This document shows positions 26,883 through 35,931 of a DNA stretch of 64,000 bases, one piece after another. This DNA comes from Ignavibacteriales bacterium. GTDB lineage: Bacteria > Bacteroidota > Ignavibacteria > Ignavibacteriales > SURF-24. Below the pieces are notes generated by a model. That model did no database searches. It saw only the letters and a list, made by a program, of their open reading frames with translations, and had not been told where the DNA came from. Positions within the stretch are counted from its first letter, which is position 1. Each line of letters begins with the position of its first letter. The DNA lies in the NCBI GenBank assembly GCA_003599415.1, contig QZKB01000112.1, positions 21,662 to 85,661 of the forward strand, in the 5' to 3' direction. Made by a program: the position numbers and the translations under genes.

Positions 26883-26910
26883 AAGGCCGCGTATTAAATT
26901 ACGCAGCCTT
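26883..26910 (-). terminator. Terminator of the IPT-domain lipoprotein gene
   Basis: Arms AAGGC-C-GCGTA and TACGC-A-GCCTT (one mismatch) around loop TTAAAT. On the minus strand it is followed by TTTTTTATTTTT, 28 bp after the lipoprotein stop; it may also stop the convergent membrane-protein gene. Confidence 0.75.
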
Positions 26911-26938
26911 ATATATTTTTATAGAAATTATTAAGCTA

Positions 26939-28222
26939 TCAGAGGTCTCCTCTTCCATAATAAGGAGCACTGTATTTCTTAGTAATTACTCTAACTACTT
27001 CCTGAGTATGTGCAGAGGTTTTTCCTCTGAGAAAATACAAATCATCTGATATACCCCAGGCCAGTGATTGTACCGGAGTACCATATATTGCATCGCCAAG
27101 AAGAACACTGAAAAAGATTTCTGAAGTTCTATCAGTCTTTACCATAATAATTGGCGGAGCTGTTGTTGATGTTGTATCTGAATTACCGGCATATATAGTT
27201 CCATCTTGTGAAATGGTAATTGATTTAATCTGTACTGTAGGATAAGTTGGAGTAAAATTAAAATATTCTACTGCATTTGCAACATCAAGTACAGAATCAC
27301 TTACAACAGGAATCTTAAATAATTTTTCTGCGTTGTCTCTTGTAGCGGCTACATATAATGCGCTTTGGAAATATCTAACTGATTTAACATCACCAGTAAA
27401 AGCATATTTTTCAATTCTTTTAGGATTACTGTAGGATATTCTGTATAACTGAGCATTTCCGGAAGCGCCGCCAGCCCAAACATACCCTTTATTATCAAAA
27501 TCAAAATCAGCTATATTACCTGCAAAACCACTTGCCCATGCTTTTGCAGCTGTGTTTTCTTTTACTTCAAAGATAGCTTTTGTTGCACTGCGGATACAGA
27601 GAAGATTATTATCCGGACCACATTTCATTGTAGTAAATATTACAGAAGATGTAGCGCTACCGGTTGGTGCAAAAGCAGTTTCTGTACCATCAGTAGCAAT
27701 TTTAATAAATCCAATTTCTTTTTCAGTCTTTGAATTTTTCGCGTGGATATAAATGTTTCCGGCTTTATCTACAGTCATACAATTTGGTGCACGGTTTGCA
27801 ACTTTAACTGCTTCACCGGCAGCTACACGTAAACGGTATTGCACTGGCTCACTGAAATAATCACTATTAGTAACTGTGCATTTTACCTGCAAAGTATCTT
27901 TAGGATTATTTGGAACGCGTACAATTAATTGTGTTTCTGACGCCTGTAGAACTGTGGCTTTTGCAGAGCCAAAGTAAACTATATTATTAGCAACCACAGA
28001 TGAAAAACCTGTTCCAGTTATTGTTACTTCATCCACACCGGCCAGAGATTCAGTTGGAGGTGTAAGGCTTGCAATAACAGGTTTTACTCCTTCTGGTGGT
28101 CTTGAATCCCACAAACTTGGGGTTGTATCCTCATCACAGCCAACAAATAGAGTTATAACTAATAAACTCATAAGGCTAACAAGGATTTTCTTACTATTTA
28201 ACATATTTAATTTCATTTTCAT
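26939..28222 (-). CDS. Lipoprotein with IPT/TIG domain and propeller-like repeats
   Basis: 427 residues. Lipoprotein signal (LLVITLFVGCDEDT). Residues ~45-130 form an IPT/TIG Ig-like domain (PVIASLTPPTESLAG..., VTITGTGFSS, VYFGSAKATV). The remainder has short repeats (CMTVDKAGNIYIH, FDNKGYVWAGG, ITISQDGTIYAGN) like NHL or SMP-30 beta-propellers. Surface-exposed lipoproteins of this shape occur beside TonB receptors, where they bind glycans or other ligands; that is inference. It ends a minus-strand series from the TonB receptor through T9SS and PorV/Q proteins. Confidence 0.75.
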   Translation of the reverse strand: MKMKLNMLNSKKILVSLMSLLVITLFVGCDEDTTPSLWDSRPPEGVKPVIASLTPPTESLAGVDEVTITGTGFSSVVANNIVYFGSAKATVLQASETQLIVRVPNNPKDTLQVKCTVTNSDYFSEPVQYRLRVAAGEAVKVANRAPNCMTVDKAGNIYIHAKNSKTEKEIGFIKIATDGTETAFAPTGSATSSVIFTTMKCGPDNNLLCIRSATKAIFEVKENTAAKAWASGFAGNIADFDFDNKGYVWAGGASGNAQLYRISYSNPKRIEKYAFTGDVKSVRYFQSALYVAATRDNAEKLFKIPVVSDSVLDVANAVEYFNFTPTYPTVQIKSITISQDGTIYAGNSDTTSTTAPPIIMVKTDRTSEIFFSVLLGDAIYGTPVQSLAWGISDDLYFLRGKTSAHTQEVVRVITKKYSAPYYGRGDL

Positions 28223-28270
28223 TTTTCTACCAAATTTTTGTTAGAACTTATTTTTAAAAACTAATTACAC

Positions 28271-29329
28271 TTAGAATGCAAAGTTTATAGTTATGCGATG
28301 AACATCACCTAAACCATCCTCACTAATCGGGATGTAGCTGTAGTCTGCCGCTAACCATACACCTGATACTCTCTGCTGAACACCAACACCGGCTGTAAAA
28401 CCATTCTGAACATCATTCTGAGATGAATAACCTGCTCTTAATGAAAGTGATTTCATAAACAGGTATTCAGCGCCCACATTAATCAATTGTTTGTAGTCTC
28501 TCGGATGAACCGCATCTACAGTCACGTTTAATGCATGCATTTCGTGGTCAACTTCAAGCAGATCCATAGCATTAAATGCGAAACCAATTTTAAAAGTAAG
28601 TGGTAATTCAAAGTTGTCTTCTTCAAATTTGGTTTCCTTTGAGAAATTTCTGATTGTCATACCGAAGTTCAAGCTTTTAAAACCGGTATGGTACAATACG
28701 CCAAAGTCAAAAGCAAAAGTATTGGTTCTAGCGTTAACTACAGTCTGAGAACCATCTCCGCTTAATCCAATTAAGCCAGCACCCAAATCCTGCATAACAT
28801 ACTTAACATTACCGCCGATAGAGAATTTATCTGACAGTGCTTTTGCATAACCGATACCAAATGATAATGCTGTTGGGTTGAACAGGCCTAAGTCAAGAAA
28901 ACCCTGCTCATTATCAGCAAGAATAGTGTGTTTAAGATCGCCATAGTCTACAGTCTGAAAGAAAACACCGAACACACCGTAGCTTCCATTCATCGGGCTG
29001 AAGGCTAAACTACCATAGATATGGTTTATATCTGCAAACCATTTTGTATTTCCTACAGAAGCATTGACCATATCCTCAATTCTTGCCATGCCTGCTGGAT
29101 TAAAAAACATAGAAGAAGAATTACCTTCCAATGCTGTAACCGCATCACCCATAGAACTGGCGCGAGCATCGCAGGCAACACTTAGAAATTTCATTCCTGT
29201 CTGGGCCAGCTTTTGTCTTTCCTGACCCCACATTGCTGTAGATAATACCGAAAGGATCATACAGCTAATGCCAATAATAAATATATATTTTTTCATTATC
29301 GCACACCCGTTTTTTACTAAAGTTTTCAT
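28271..29329 (-). CDS. PorV/PorQ-family outer-membrane protein
   Basis: 352 residues, PorV/PorQ-type beta barrel. After a signal peptide (ending ~SVLSTAMWGQ) comes the family N-terminal block AQTGMKFLSVACDARASSMGDAVTALEGNSSSMFFNPAGMA, then alternating strands and a terminal aromatic (TINFAF). PorV works with the T9SS translocon to shuttle sorted substrates; this copy lies directly after a T9SS-sorted protein, so a secretion-related role is likely. The ATG at 29329 has a strong GGAGGAG upstream, which supports this longer start over the internal ATG 33 bp downstream. Confidence 0.87.
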   Translation of the reverse strand: MKTLVKNGCAIMKKYIFIIGISCMILSVLSTAMWGQERQKLAQTGMKFLSVACDARASSMGDAVTALEGNSSSMFFNPAGMARIEDMVNASVGNTKWFADINHIYGSLAFSPMNGSYGVFGVFFQTVDYGDLKHTILADNEQGFLDLGLFNPTALSFGIGYAKALSDKFSIGGNVKYVMQDLGAGLIGLSGDGSQTVVNARTNTFAFDFGVLYHTGFKSLNFGMTIRNFSKETKFEEDNFELPLTFKIGFAFNAMDLLEVDHEMHALNVTVDAVHPRDYKQLINVGAEYLFMKSLSLRAGYSSQNDVQNGFTAGVGVQQRVSGVWLAADYSYIPISEDGLGDVHRITINFAF

Positions 29330-29347
29330 TATTCTCCTCCGGTTCTA

Positions 29348-31513
29348 TTATCTTACAACTACAAATTTTTCAACAGATCTTTCACCTGTTTTAGTGTCTT
29401 CTATAATCGCAATGTAAACACCAGGTGCAATAAGTTGATTTGAGGAAGTCTGCTGGAACCAGTAATGATCACCGCTTCCATCAGTATGTTCGATTGTATG
29501 TATTAACTCACCAAGTTCAGTATAGATTTTTATTGTACACTCTCCTGGAATATTAAAGAAAGCAAGCTTGTTAGGTTCTTTTTCACCGAAACGTAATTTA
29601 TCCCCTAAGCTTGAAGAAATATGAAATGGATTAGGAACAATTCTAATCTGGCTTAAACTTGTACCCGGTTGACGTTTAAGGTTTGCCGGATCATAAGACT
29701 GAGAATAATAACGGTTGCTTATGAGTTGCTTTTTCCAGATTCCAAGAGTACTGTTAGCAGTTATCTCAGGTCCTTTAGTTACCATATAATAATAATATGA
29801 AAATCCTCTTTGCGGAGATCTGTCATTATAGCTTCTTACAGAAATATCGTCTGTTTCGAATATTTTAGTATAATTACTATCATATCTTCCAACTGCTCTC
29901 CATATCTCAAATCCTTTAAGATTAGGATCACTTTCATATACATCCCACGTCAAAGCAATTCTATCTCCGCCTGATGTAACGTTAAATACTTTCGGAGGTA
30001 AAGGTGCTTCCTGAATATTATAACCGCTGTTATAATTATCAAGTGCGCGGCGGAATGTCATCATCAAAGAATCTTTTCCTGTCATTACACGTTGATTCTT
30101 TTCAAGTGAGGCAGCATCTTTTGCTGCTGTATTCGTTCCGGCAGCTTCATATTTTCTTTTATATTGTCTTCCATATTCAATTGATTTTTCACGGCTTAAA
30201 CCATTAACAGCTTCAGCTATTACAATAACAACGCTATCACCAGGTCCTAATGTATAAGGTCCGTAACCATTGCAGAATGAATAACCGTCGGTTCTTCCCA
30301 TAGCTGGATCTACACCGGCAGTCGTAGTAAAGTCACCATCAGGGTCAGCTTTATCGCAATGTCTTATAGCTTTATGACCTCTTGTTATCCATCCGTATTC
30401 GCCTTCCATTCTTACCTTGTCATATTCGCTTGCGCTGAATGAAGTGTAAGGTTCATCAGATCCGACATAGTCTGTAGTTGAAGGTTGTCCCGGATCATCT
30501 GAATGATCTGTGGCTGATTTATCTGCATGTAAAGTAACAACGCCGGCAAACTGAGGTGCACCAAGTCTGCCAATAGTATCACCTGAGGAAACGTTTACTG
30601 CATTTGTCCATAATGGTCCACCAAGGTTATCATAAGCGGTAAATACCGGAGCTGGTCCGTGCCATACGAATTGTGCTCTCATACCTTCAGGATTATCAGC
30701 ATCATTTTTAACACCATCACCGCGGGTATCAATCATTGTATTTGTACCCCAGCCGGTAGAGTTTCCAATTTCATAACGAGTATTTGCACAAGGAGCTAAC
30801 CTGTACTGGAAATAAAGATAAACACCTGTTAAAGTTTTGTTAGGAAGTTCAATTTCATCATCTGCATCAATGTTGCCTGTGTTCTTTAATGTAAATTCCA
30901 TAACATGATAATTATCGTGGAATTCCTGGCTCCATTGCATGATTTTTCGTGTCATTGTAATACCGGTTTTAGTATTACAAACATTCACAATCATTCTGTC
31001 TGCAGGAATAGTAGGATCAACTTCATCAACAACAGCAGAAAGTCTTTCACTTAATATTCCGTCAGTATAAACTTCAGGTTTATCAAATTTGCTTATTGTA
31101 TTAAATACCATAGGAGTAAATTCACCCACGCCCGTAGCACGGGGACCAACGTGAACAACTTTGTATGGATACAATTCACCATTTTCATCTGTAAAATCAG
31201 TAGTTGCAATCCATAGCGCTTTAGCAGCCTGGATATCAGTATATTCATACAATCCGGGCCATCTCATACCATCCTGCTGATCTGCACCAGCTCTACCTAT
31301 TTCAATTTCACATCCGATTGATGAATAGAAATTGTTTAACGATCCAACAGCTAGCCAATTAGTCTTTACGGAAACCTGACCAAAAGTAATTTGGGGCTGG
31401 ACTAAAAGACCAAGCAAAATGAGTACGCCTGAAAGCGGGATAATTCTTTTCTTAAATATTTCTATAAACATTATTTTATCCTCATTTTTTTTACACTTTT
31501 GTATTTCATTCAT
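29348..31513 (-). CDS. Large T9SS-type secreted protein with fibronectin-like domain
   Basis: 721 residues. An N-terminal signal (FKKRIIPLSGVLILLGLLV...TFGQ) leads into an unassigned ~450-residue beta-rich region (VGSLNNFYSSIGCEIEIGR...). Around 500-600 is a fibronectin type III-like segment (NVTSGGDRIALTWDVYESDP...GFEIWRA). The end (TIKIYTELGELIHTIEHTDGSGDHYW ... LIAPGVYIAIIEDTKTGERSVEKFVVVR) is a T9SS sorting domain of the FlgD-like type. Two starts are possible: 31513 (AAAGGTGG upstream) and 31471 (GAGG upstream); the second gives a cleaner signal peptide. It lies between the TonB receptor and PorV/Q genes. Confidence 0.85.
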   Translation of the reverse strand: MNEIQKCKKNEDKIMFIEIFKKRIIPLSGVLILLGLLVQPQITFGQVSVKTNWLAVGSLNNFYSSIGCEIEIGRAGADQQDGMRWPGLYEYTDIQAAKALWIATTDFTDENGELYPYKVVHVGPRATGVGEFTPMVFNTISKFDKPEVYTDGILSERLSAVVDEVDPTIPADRMIVNVCNTKTGITMTRKIMQWSQEFHDNYHVMEFTLKNTGNIDADDEIELPNKTLTGVYLYFQYRLAPCANTRYEIGNSTGWGTNTMIDTRGDGVKNDADNPEGMRAQFVWHGPAPVFTAYDNLGGPLWTNAVNVSSGDTIGRLGAPQFAGVVTLHADKSATDHSDDPGQPSTTDYVGSDEPYTSFSASEYDKVRMEGEYGWITRGHKAIRHCDKADPDGDFTTTAGVDPAMGRTDGYSFCNGYGPYTLGPGDSVVIVIAEAVNGLSREKSIEYGRQYKRKYEAAGTNTAAKDAASLEKNQRVMTGKDSLMMTFRRALDNYNSGYNIQEAPLPPKVFNVTSGGDRIALTWDVYESDPNLKGFEIWRAVGRYDSNYTKIFETDDISVRSYNDRSPQRGFSYYYYMVTKGPEITANSTLGIWKKQLISNRYYSQSYDPANLKRQPGTSLSQIRIVPNPFHISSSLGDKLRFGEKEPNKLAFFNIPGECTIKIYTELGELIHTIEHTDGSGDHYWFQQTSSNQLIAPGVYIAIIEDTKTGERSVEKFVVVR

Positions 31514-31535
31514 TTCAAAACCACCTTTCCGGGAA

Positions 31536-34500
31536 TTAGAATAATTCTAAATTAAATTTAATTCCCCAGAATATATCCCTTGGGTTTAGAAATGCTATAT
31601 AGTCCTGATTCGGCATATCTATATATGATTTATTTTTTCTCCATTCATCCTTTTCTGCATCGGTAGCATTTGGATCCCAGGCATGATATTCTCCTTTTCT
31701 ATAATCACCAAGTTTATCTTCACCAAACTCATAACTAACGCCATCGGTTGTATTTGACCATCCGATCTTTGGTGAGCCATCAGGATTCTTTGGAAAATCT
31801 TTAAATGCTTCTGCCGGTAAATGAAGTGAATTATAATAAGCTCTTGTATCATTACCATCATAAAAAGCGTAACTGTTCATGTATTTGAAGTTGAACACGT
31901 TAGATATATCAACAAAGAGTTGAAGGTTAACGGGTCCAAATTTAAAGTTCTTGCTTAAGCGAAGGTCTAAGCTGTAATTGTCTCTCCAACGAACGTTATC
32001 AACAACACCAGGCATATCTGAACCGCCTGTCCATGTACCATATGAACCTGCACTCCAGAATCCAAGTAAGTTAAGTCTCCATTCTTCAAGAAGATGGATT
32101 CCGGCAACCTTAGGTCCAAATTCAGTAGGAGTAAAGAAATCAATATTAAATCTTGCATACGGAGCAGGTTTAGGTCTGCCTTCGTAGCTGTCTCTTGTTT
32201 CGGTATCATAAAGTAACTGGTAATTTCTTTCTGCTACAAGGCTCTGATAGTGCAACGGATAACCAAAGATTCCGTATGTTCTAACCTGGTAAGTATAGTT
32301 TATAAATCCCTGTACCCAGTTTCCCCTGTTCTTAGTAACTGTAGCTTCAAAACCTCTTACATCAGAATACTGGTTCGGTTCACTTATAGAATAATTTACT
32401 GTTTCATCACGGTTTACATAAGTTACAAGTCTTGATTCAAGAGAATTGTCTTTATAGAAACCGGCAAGACGAATTAAGAACTGATCAAGAAGATTTTGTT
32501 CAAAACCTAATTCATATTGTATTGTTCTTTGTAAATCAATATTAGGGTTAGAAATTCTGTCAATATTTTTTGTGGCTTCCGAGCTTTGTCTAATCAGGTA
32601 AAGCTGAGAAGGATCAGGCATCTGCCTGAAGTGTCCATAATTGAAAAACAATTTACTGTTTTCGGAAATTGGGAATGCAACACCCAATCTTGGACTTAAG
32701 TAAAGTTTCTTCTCGGTTGGATCTTTTACTAATATTTTATCTATGTTAGCAGAGTTTTCTGCGGAAAAGGCTGATGAATAAGTATCAAAAACATACCAGG
32801 TACCGCCTGCATGAGAATAATCCAAACGCAAACCAACGTTAGCAACCATTCCTTCGAACTCCAATTTATCCTGCACGTATAATGCACCTCTTACAGGGAA
32901 TTTATGCCATTTATTCGAATAACGTCCGTCTGGTAAAACCCAGTCATATGAACCGTAGTTTGAATAATTGTCTGAGTAAACAAATTCAAAACCGGATTTT
33001 ATCTGGTTATATTTATCAAGCTGGCTTACAAAATCAAATCTTGATGAATAGGAAACAACGTTACTAGAATCTCTTGAAACACCGAAACCGATTGTAGTTC
33101 TTAAACCTGCCTGAGTTGTAGCAAATTCATATGTATCACCCCAGAATCCGAACGGAGCTTCATCAACATAGTATGAATTACCGAATTTGTAAATTCTGGA
33201 TGTATCTCTGAAACGGTCGTGATTTGTATTATAATCCGATTCAAATCTTGTCAAAGAAAATTCATAGAAAGTAGATGAATTTAAAGCATGTGTAAATTTT
33301 ATTCCCTGCATATTTCTTTTAACCGTAGAAGGACAGAAATAAGCAGAAGAAAAGATTCTTGAATTTGTAAACTGGCCGTTATTCATAACACTGGCAACAC
33401 TGCCGGCAGATCCGAACATTCCGGTTCCGCCTGCACGGCTTGTATTTGTACCATCCTGTGTTCCAAACAAACCATCGAATGACACCTTCATTCCGGGTGC
33501 TACATCAGATGTTATTTTAAACTGAATATTTTCATTCTCAAGTCCATCAGTTGCCAATGGAATTACATACATTGAACTGTTGCGGACGTAAGAAGCTGAA
33601 AATCTCAGATTGCCAAGGTAACTGCTTACAACAGGAATTGGTCCTGCTATTGTAAGGTCTATATCATAATCTGGTTTGGTTATATCAACAACTCTTCTCA
33701 TCTGCCACAGGAATAAACGCTGAGCTGCCTGCGGAGTTAAATCATTTGTAGGATCATTATCCTTCATTGTATTTTGTGAAATCTGGTTCCAGCCAACAAA
33801 GTCTTTATACTGCTTTTGAGTAAAAGCATCCCATCCACCGCTTGTTGTTCCTGTCCAAGCAACTGCCGGATCAACAAATGGTCTGATCCAGAAACCGTTT
33901 ATATCATTTGGTGAAGAACCAAAATGCTTTTGTGCAACAGGGCTGTATCTTCCCTGGAAGCTTACTGAATATTTATCTTTCTTACCTTCTTTAGTAACAA
34001 CATTAACCAAACCGGAACGAATGTTTCCATACTCAGCATTAAAGCCACCGGTCTGTATCTGTATGTCTTCAATTGATGTAAATGAAACACCGGTAAACGG
34101 AGTATTATCACGTTCATCGCGCATTGTTAAACCGTTAAGCATAAATGCACTTTGATCAGCCGTACCACCACGGATTAATGGTCCCTGGCTACCGGCAACA
34201 ATACCGGCTTGTAAATTAATAATGCTCTGTGCGCTTGCAACAGGTAAATTCTGAACTTCCTGTATATTCAGGTTAACACGGCTGTAGGAAACGTCTTTCT
34301 GAACTATGGGTTGCTGGGCAACAATAACAACTTCTGCAGCCTGAATAGATGTTTCTGCAAGCTCTATATTCACTTCAGTTGTTTGGTCTATATTAGTTCT
34401 GACGCCAACAATAGTAGAATTATTATAACCAATTAAGGAAGCTCTCATAGTATACGTTCCAGGAAGAACGTTAACTATAACATAATAACCCTCAATATTG

Positions 34501-34664
34501 GTGGCGGCACCAAGAGTTGTTCCCTCCAATATTACGTTTACACCAACCAATGGTTCACCGGTTTGCTGGTCTTTTGCAATACCGGAAATTTTTCCATACT
34601 GTGCAAACAAATTAGTAGATACTACTATAAGGGTTAAAAGAAAAGTTCGTATCAAAAATCTCAT
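31536..34664 (-). CDS. TonB-dependent receptor with carboxypeptidase-like N-terminal domain
   Basis: 1042 residues. Signal peptide (LLTLIVVSTNLFAQ), a carboxypeptidase-regulatory-like domain (YGKISGIAKDQQTGEPLVGV...~25-110), a plug domain (LPVASAQSIINLQAGIV..., GGTADQSAFMLNGLTMRDE, IEDIQIQTGGFNAEYG) and a 22-strand barrel ending in a terminal aromatic (FNLELF). It imports a large substrate across the outer membrane with TonB energy. No SusD-like lipoprotein is recognisable beside it; the lipoprotein just upstream and the IPT lipoprotein downstream may serve as partners. The substrate cannot be read from sequence. Confidence 0.92.
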   Translation of the reverse strand: MRFLIRTFLLTLIVVSTNLFAQYGKISGIAKDQQTGEPLVGVNVILEGTTLGAATNIEGYYVIVNVLPGTYTMRASLIGYNNSTIVGVRTNIDQTTEVNIELAETSIQAAEVVIVAQQPIVQKDVSYSRVNLNIQEVQNLPVASAQSIINLQAGIVAGSQGPLIRGGTADQSAFMLNGLTMRDERDNTPFTGVSFTSIEDIQIQTGGFNAEYGNIRSGLVNVVTKEGKKDKYSVSFQGRYSPVAQKHFGSSPNDINGFWIRPFVDPAVAWTGTTSGGWDAFTQKQYKDFVGWNQISQNTMKDNDPTNDLTPQAAQRLFLWQMRRVVDITKPDYDIDLTIAGPIPVVSSYLGNLRFSASYVRNSSMYVIPLATDGLENENIQFKITSDVAPGMKVSFDGLFGTQDGTNTSRAGGTGMFGSAGSVASVMNNGQFTNSRIFSSAYFCPSTVKRNMQGIKFTHALNSSTFYEFSLTRFESDYNTNHDRFRDTSRIYKFGNSYYVDEAPFGFWGDTYEFATTQAGLRTTIGFGVSRDSSNVVSYSSRFDFVSQLDKYNQIKSGFEFVYSDNYSNYGSYDWVLPDGRYSNKWHKFPVRGALYVQDKLEFEGMVANVGLRLDYSHAGGTWYVFDTYSSAFSAENSANIDKILVKDPTEKKLYLSPRLGVAFPISENSKLFFNYGHFRQMPDPSQLYLIRQSSEATKNIDRISNPNIDLQRTIQYELGFEQNLLDQFLIRLAGFYKDNSLESRLVTYVNRDETVNYSISEPNQYSDVRGFEATVTKNRGNWVQGFINYTYQVRTYGIFGYPLHYQSLVAERNYQLLYDTETRDSYEGRPKPAPYARFNIDFFTPTEFGPKVAGIHLLEEWRLNLLGFWSAGSYGTWTGGSDMPGVVDNVRWRDNYSLDLRLSKNFKFGPVNLQLFVDISNVFNFKYMNSYAFYDGNDTRAYYNSLHLPAEAFKDFPKNPDGSPKIGWSNTTDGVSYEFGEDKLGDYRKGEYHAWDPNATDAEKDEWRKNKSYIDMPNQDYIAFLNPRDIFWGIKFNLELF

Positions 34665-34755
34665 CTTTACTTTCTCCTTTTTAGAAGATTAATTCTTACG
34701 CAAAAAATTTCATTTAGATTTTTTAGATCTATTTTAAATCCACCAGAAACTGAAA

Positions 34756-35688
34756 TTATATCTTAGCGTTTACTTTTACAGTACCGCTTGGCAGTTCTGA
34801 TGGGAATAATTTATCAAAGGCTTTTGTTTGTTTTACATTTAGACTCTGAGCGCTGCCGTATAGAACAGGCAACCGCATCACATAAGGAGTAAAACCGCTT
34901 TCAGACGGATGATTAATTGTAACAAGTACTATTGCATTCTGCATGTCTGCAGAATTAAAATCCTTTTGAGCGTCTGGAAGCACTATAAAATCTTCTCCCG
35001 GAAAATCGGGTATAGTTCCTGTTGAACTATAATCATTGCTTGCATCCTTACCGGAGGCAGCGCTAAACGTTCCCGTGGAAAAGATATATTTACCCGATAT
35101 TACCCAACCTTCATAAGACCAGCTACCGGAAACCTTTGCAAGAGATAATCCCTCGGAAAGAACTCCGTTGCTGTAGTTAGCAAACCATACACCAATAAGG
35201 GAATCAGTATTTGCAGTATAGGTTGGAGAATAAAGCGTAAACGAGCCTGAAATATTTTTAATGGAGTTGTAGATTGAAAGAGTATCACTTACCTGCTTAA
35301 AACCAAGTGTAAGATCGTTAGCGACCAATACTCCACCAAGTACTTTTAGGTTGCTTGGTTTTGTTTCTGCTGCGGAATCTTCATCTGCCGGTTCAAGCGT
35401 AACAATAAAATATTTTGTACGCTTTAAATCATACAAAGGAACGGTAAAAGTATTAGAATATTTACCGTCCGTTCCCGGTTGAAATGAGATTACTTTTTTG
35501 TAACTCGTTCCGGCGTCATCAAAGACAAGCCATCCCTCATAAGTTAATTGATCGCTTATCTTTGGTAAATTTGAAATGGAAAGTGAGATTGAAGATGTAT
35601 TATCCGGATTGCTGACGGTCTCCATATCATCTTTACAACCCAATAACACAAGGAAGGATAGAGATAGGCCAAGTAAAATTTTTTTCAT
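34756..35688 (-). CDS. Lipoprotein with anti-sigma-K-like domain
   Basis: About 310 residues from the ATG at 35688 (MKKILLGLSLSFLVLLGC), preceded by AGGAGGAG at good spacing; a longer start at 35718 lacks this. Lipobox LLGC, Ser/Thr linker, then YEGWLVFDDAGTSYKK...VPLYDLKRTKYFIVTLEPADEDS, which resembles the C-terminal domain of RskA-type anti-sigma factors (Trp/Leu strand then a Val-Thr-Leu-Glu-Pro motif). As a lipid-anchored extracytoplasmic protein it cannot itself hold a sigma factor; the fold may be reused for ligand binding. It is upstream of the TonB receptor by ~90 bp. Confidence 0.6.
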   Translation of the reverse strand: MKKILLGLSLSFLVLLGCKDDMETVSNPDNTSSISLSISNLPKISDQLTYEGWLVFDDAGTSYKKVISFQPGTDGKYSNTFTVPLYDLKRTKYFIVTLEPADEDSAAETKPSNLKVLGGVLVANDLTLGFKQVSDTLSIYNSIKNISGSFTLYSPTYTANTDSLIGVWFANYSNGVLSEGLSLAKVSGSWSYEGWVISGKYIFSTGTFSAASGKDASNDYSSTGTIPDFPGEDFIVLPDAQKDFNSADMQNAIVLVTINHPSESGFTPYVMRLPVLYGSAQSLNVKQTKAFDKLFPSELPSGTVKVNAKI

Positions 35689-35853
35689 ATAATTTGAACT
35701 CCTCCTAAGAATCATCATAATTGAACGACATAAAAATAGATTTAAAGAAACTTAAAGGCAAGCTTTTTCCGAAATAAAGTTCCGGTTATCCAAATATTTC
35801 ATCGGTGTTTTACACTACCTCCCCCTTAATTATTTAAATACAAATTTAAAGAT

Positions 35854-35909
35854 TTAACAATTCCTTAACACTAAATTAACGTTAGCTTAACATTGGAAAG
35901 ATAAGTTTG
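35854..35909 (+). promoter_or_regulatory. Pho-box-like promoter of the porin-pst operon
   Basis: Four direct repeats TTAACA (35854), TTAACA (35865), TTAACG (35876), TTAACA (35887), each exactly 11 bp from the next, one helical turn apart. Ten bp after the last is TAAGTTTG (35902-35909), a match to the Bacteroidota -7 element TAnnTTTG; the ATG of the porin is 22 bp on. TTAACA repeats at 11 bp are the known layout of PhoP/PhoB boxes, and the genes downstream are phosphate-uptake genes, so this is probably a phosphate-starvation promoter. PhoB itself is not in the window. Confidence 0.72.
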
Positions 35910-35931
35910 GGTACACAAAAGAGCGAGATAT

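Noticed and set aside
26783..27049. Plus-strand frame of 88 residues after the small membrane protein
   Set aside because: Runs through the terminator hairpin and into the convergent lipoprotein gene; no ribosome site.
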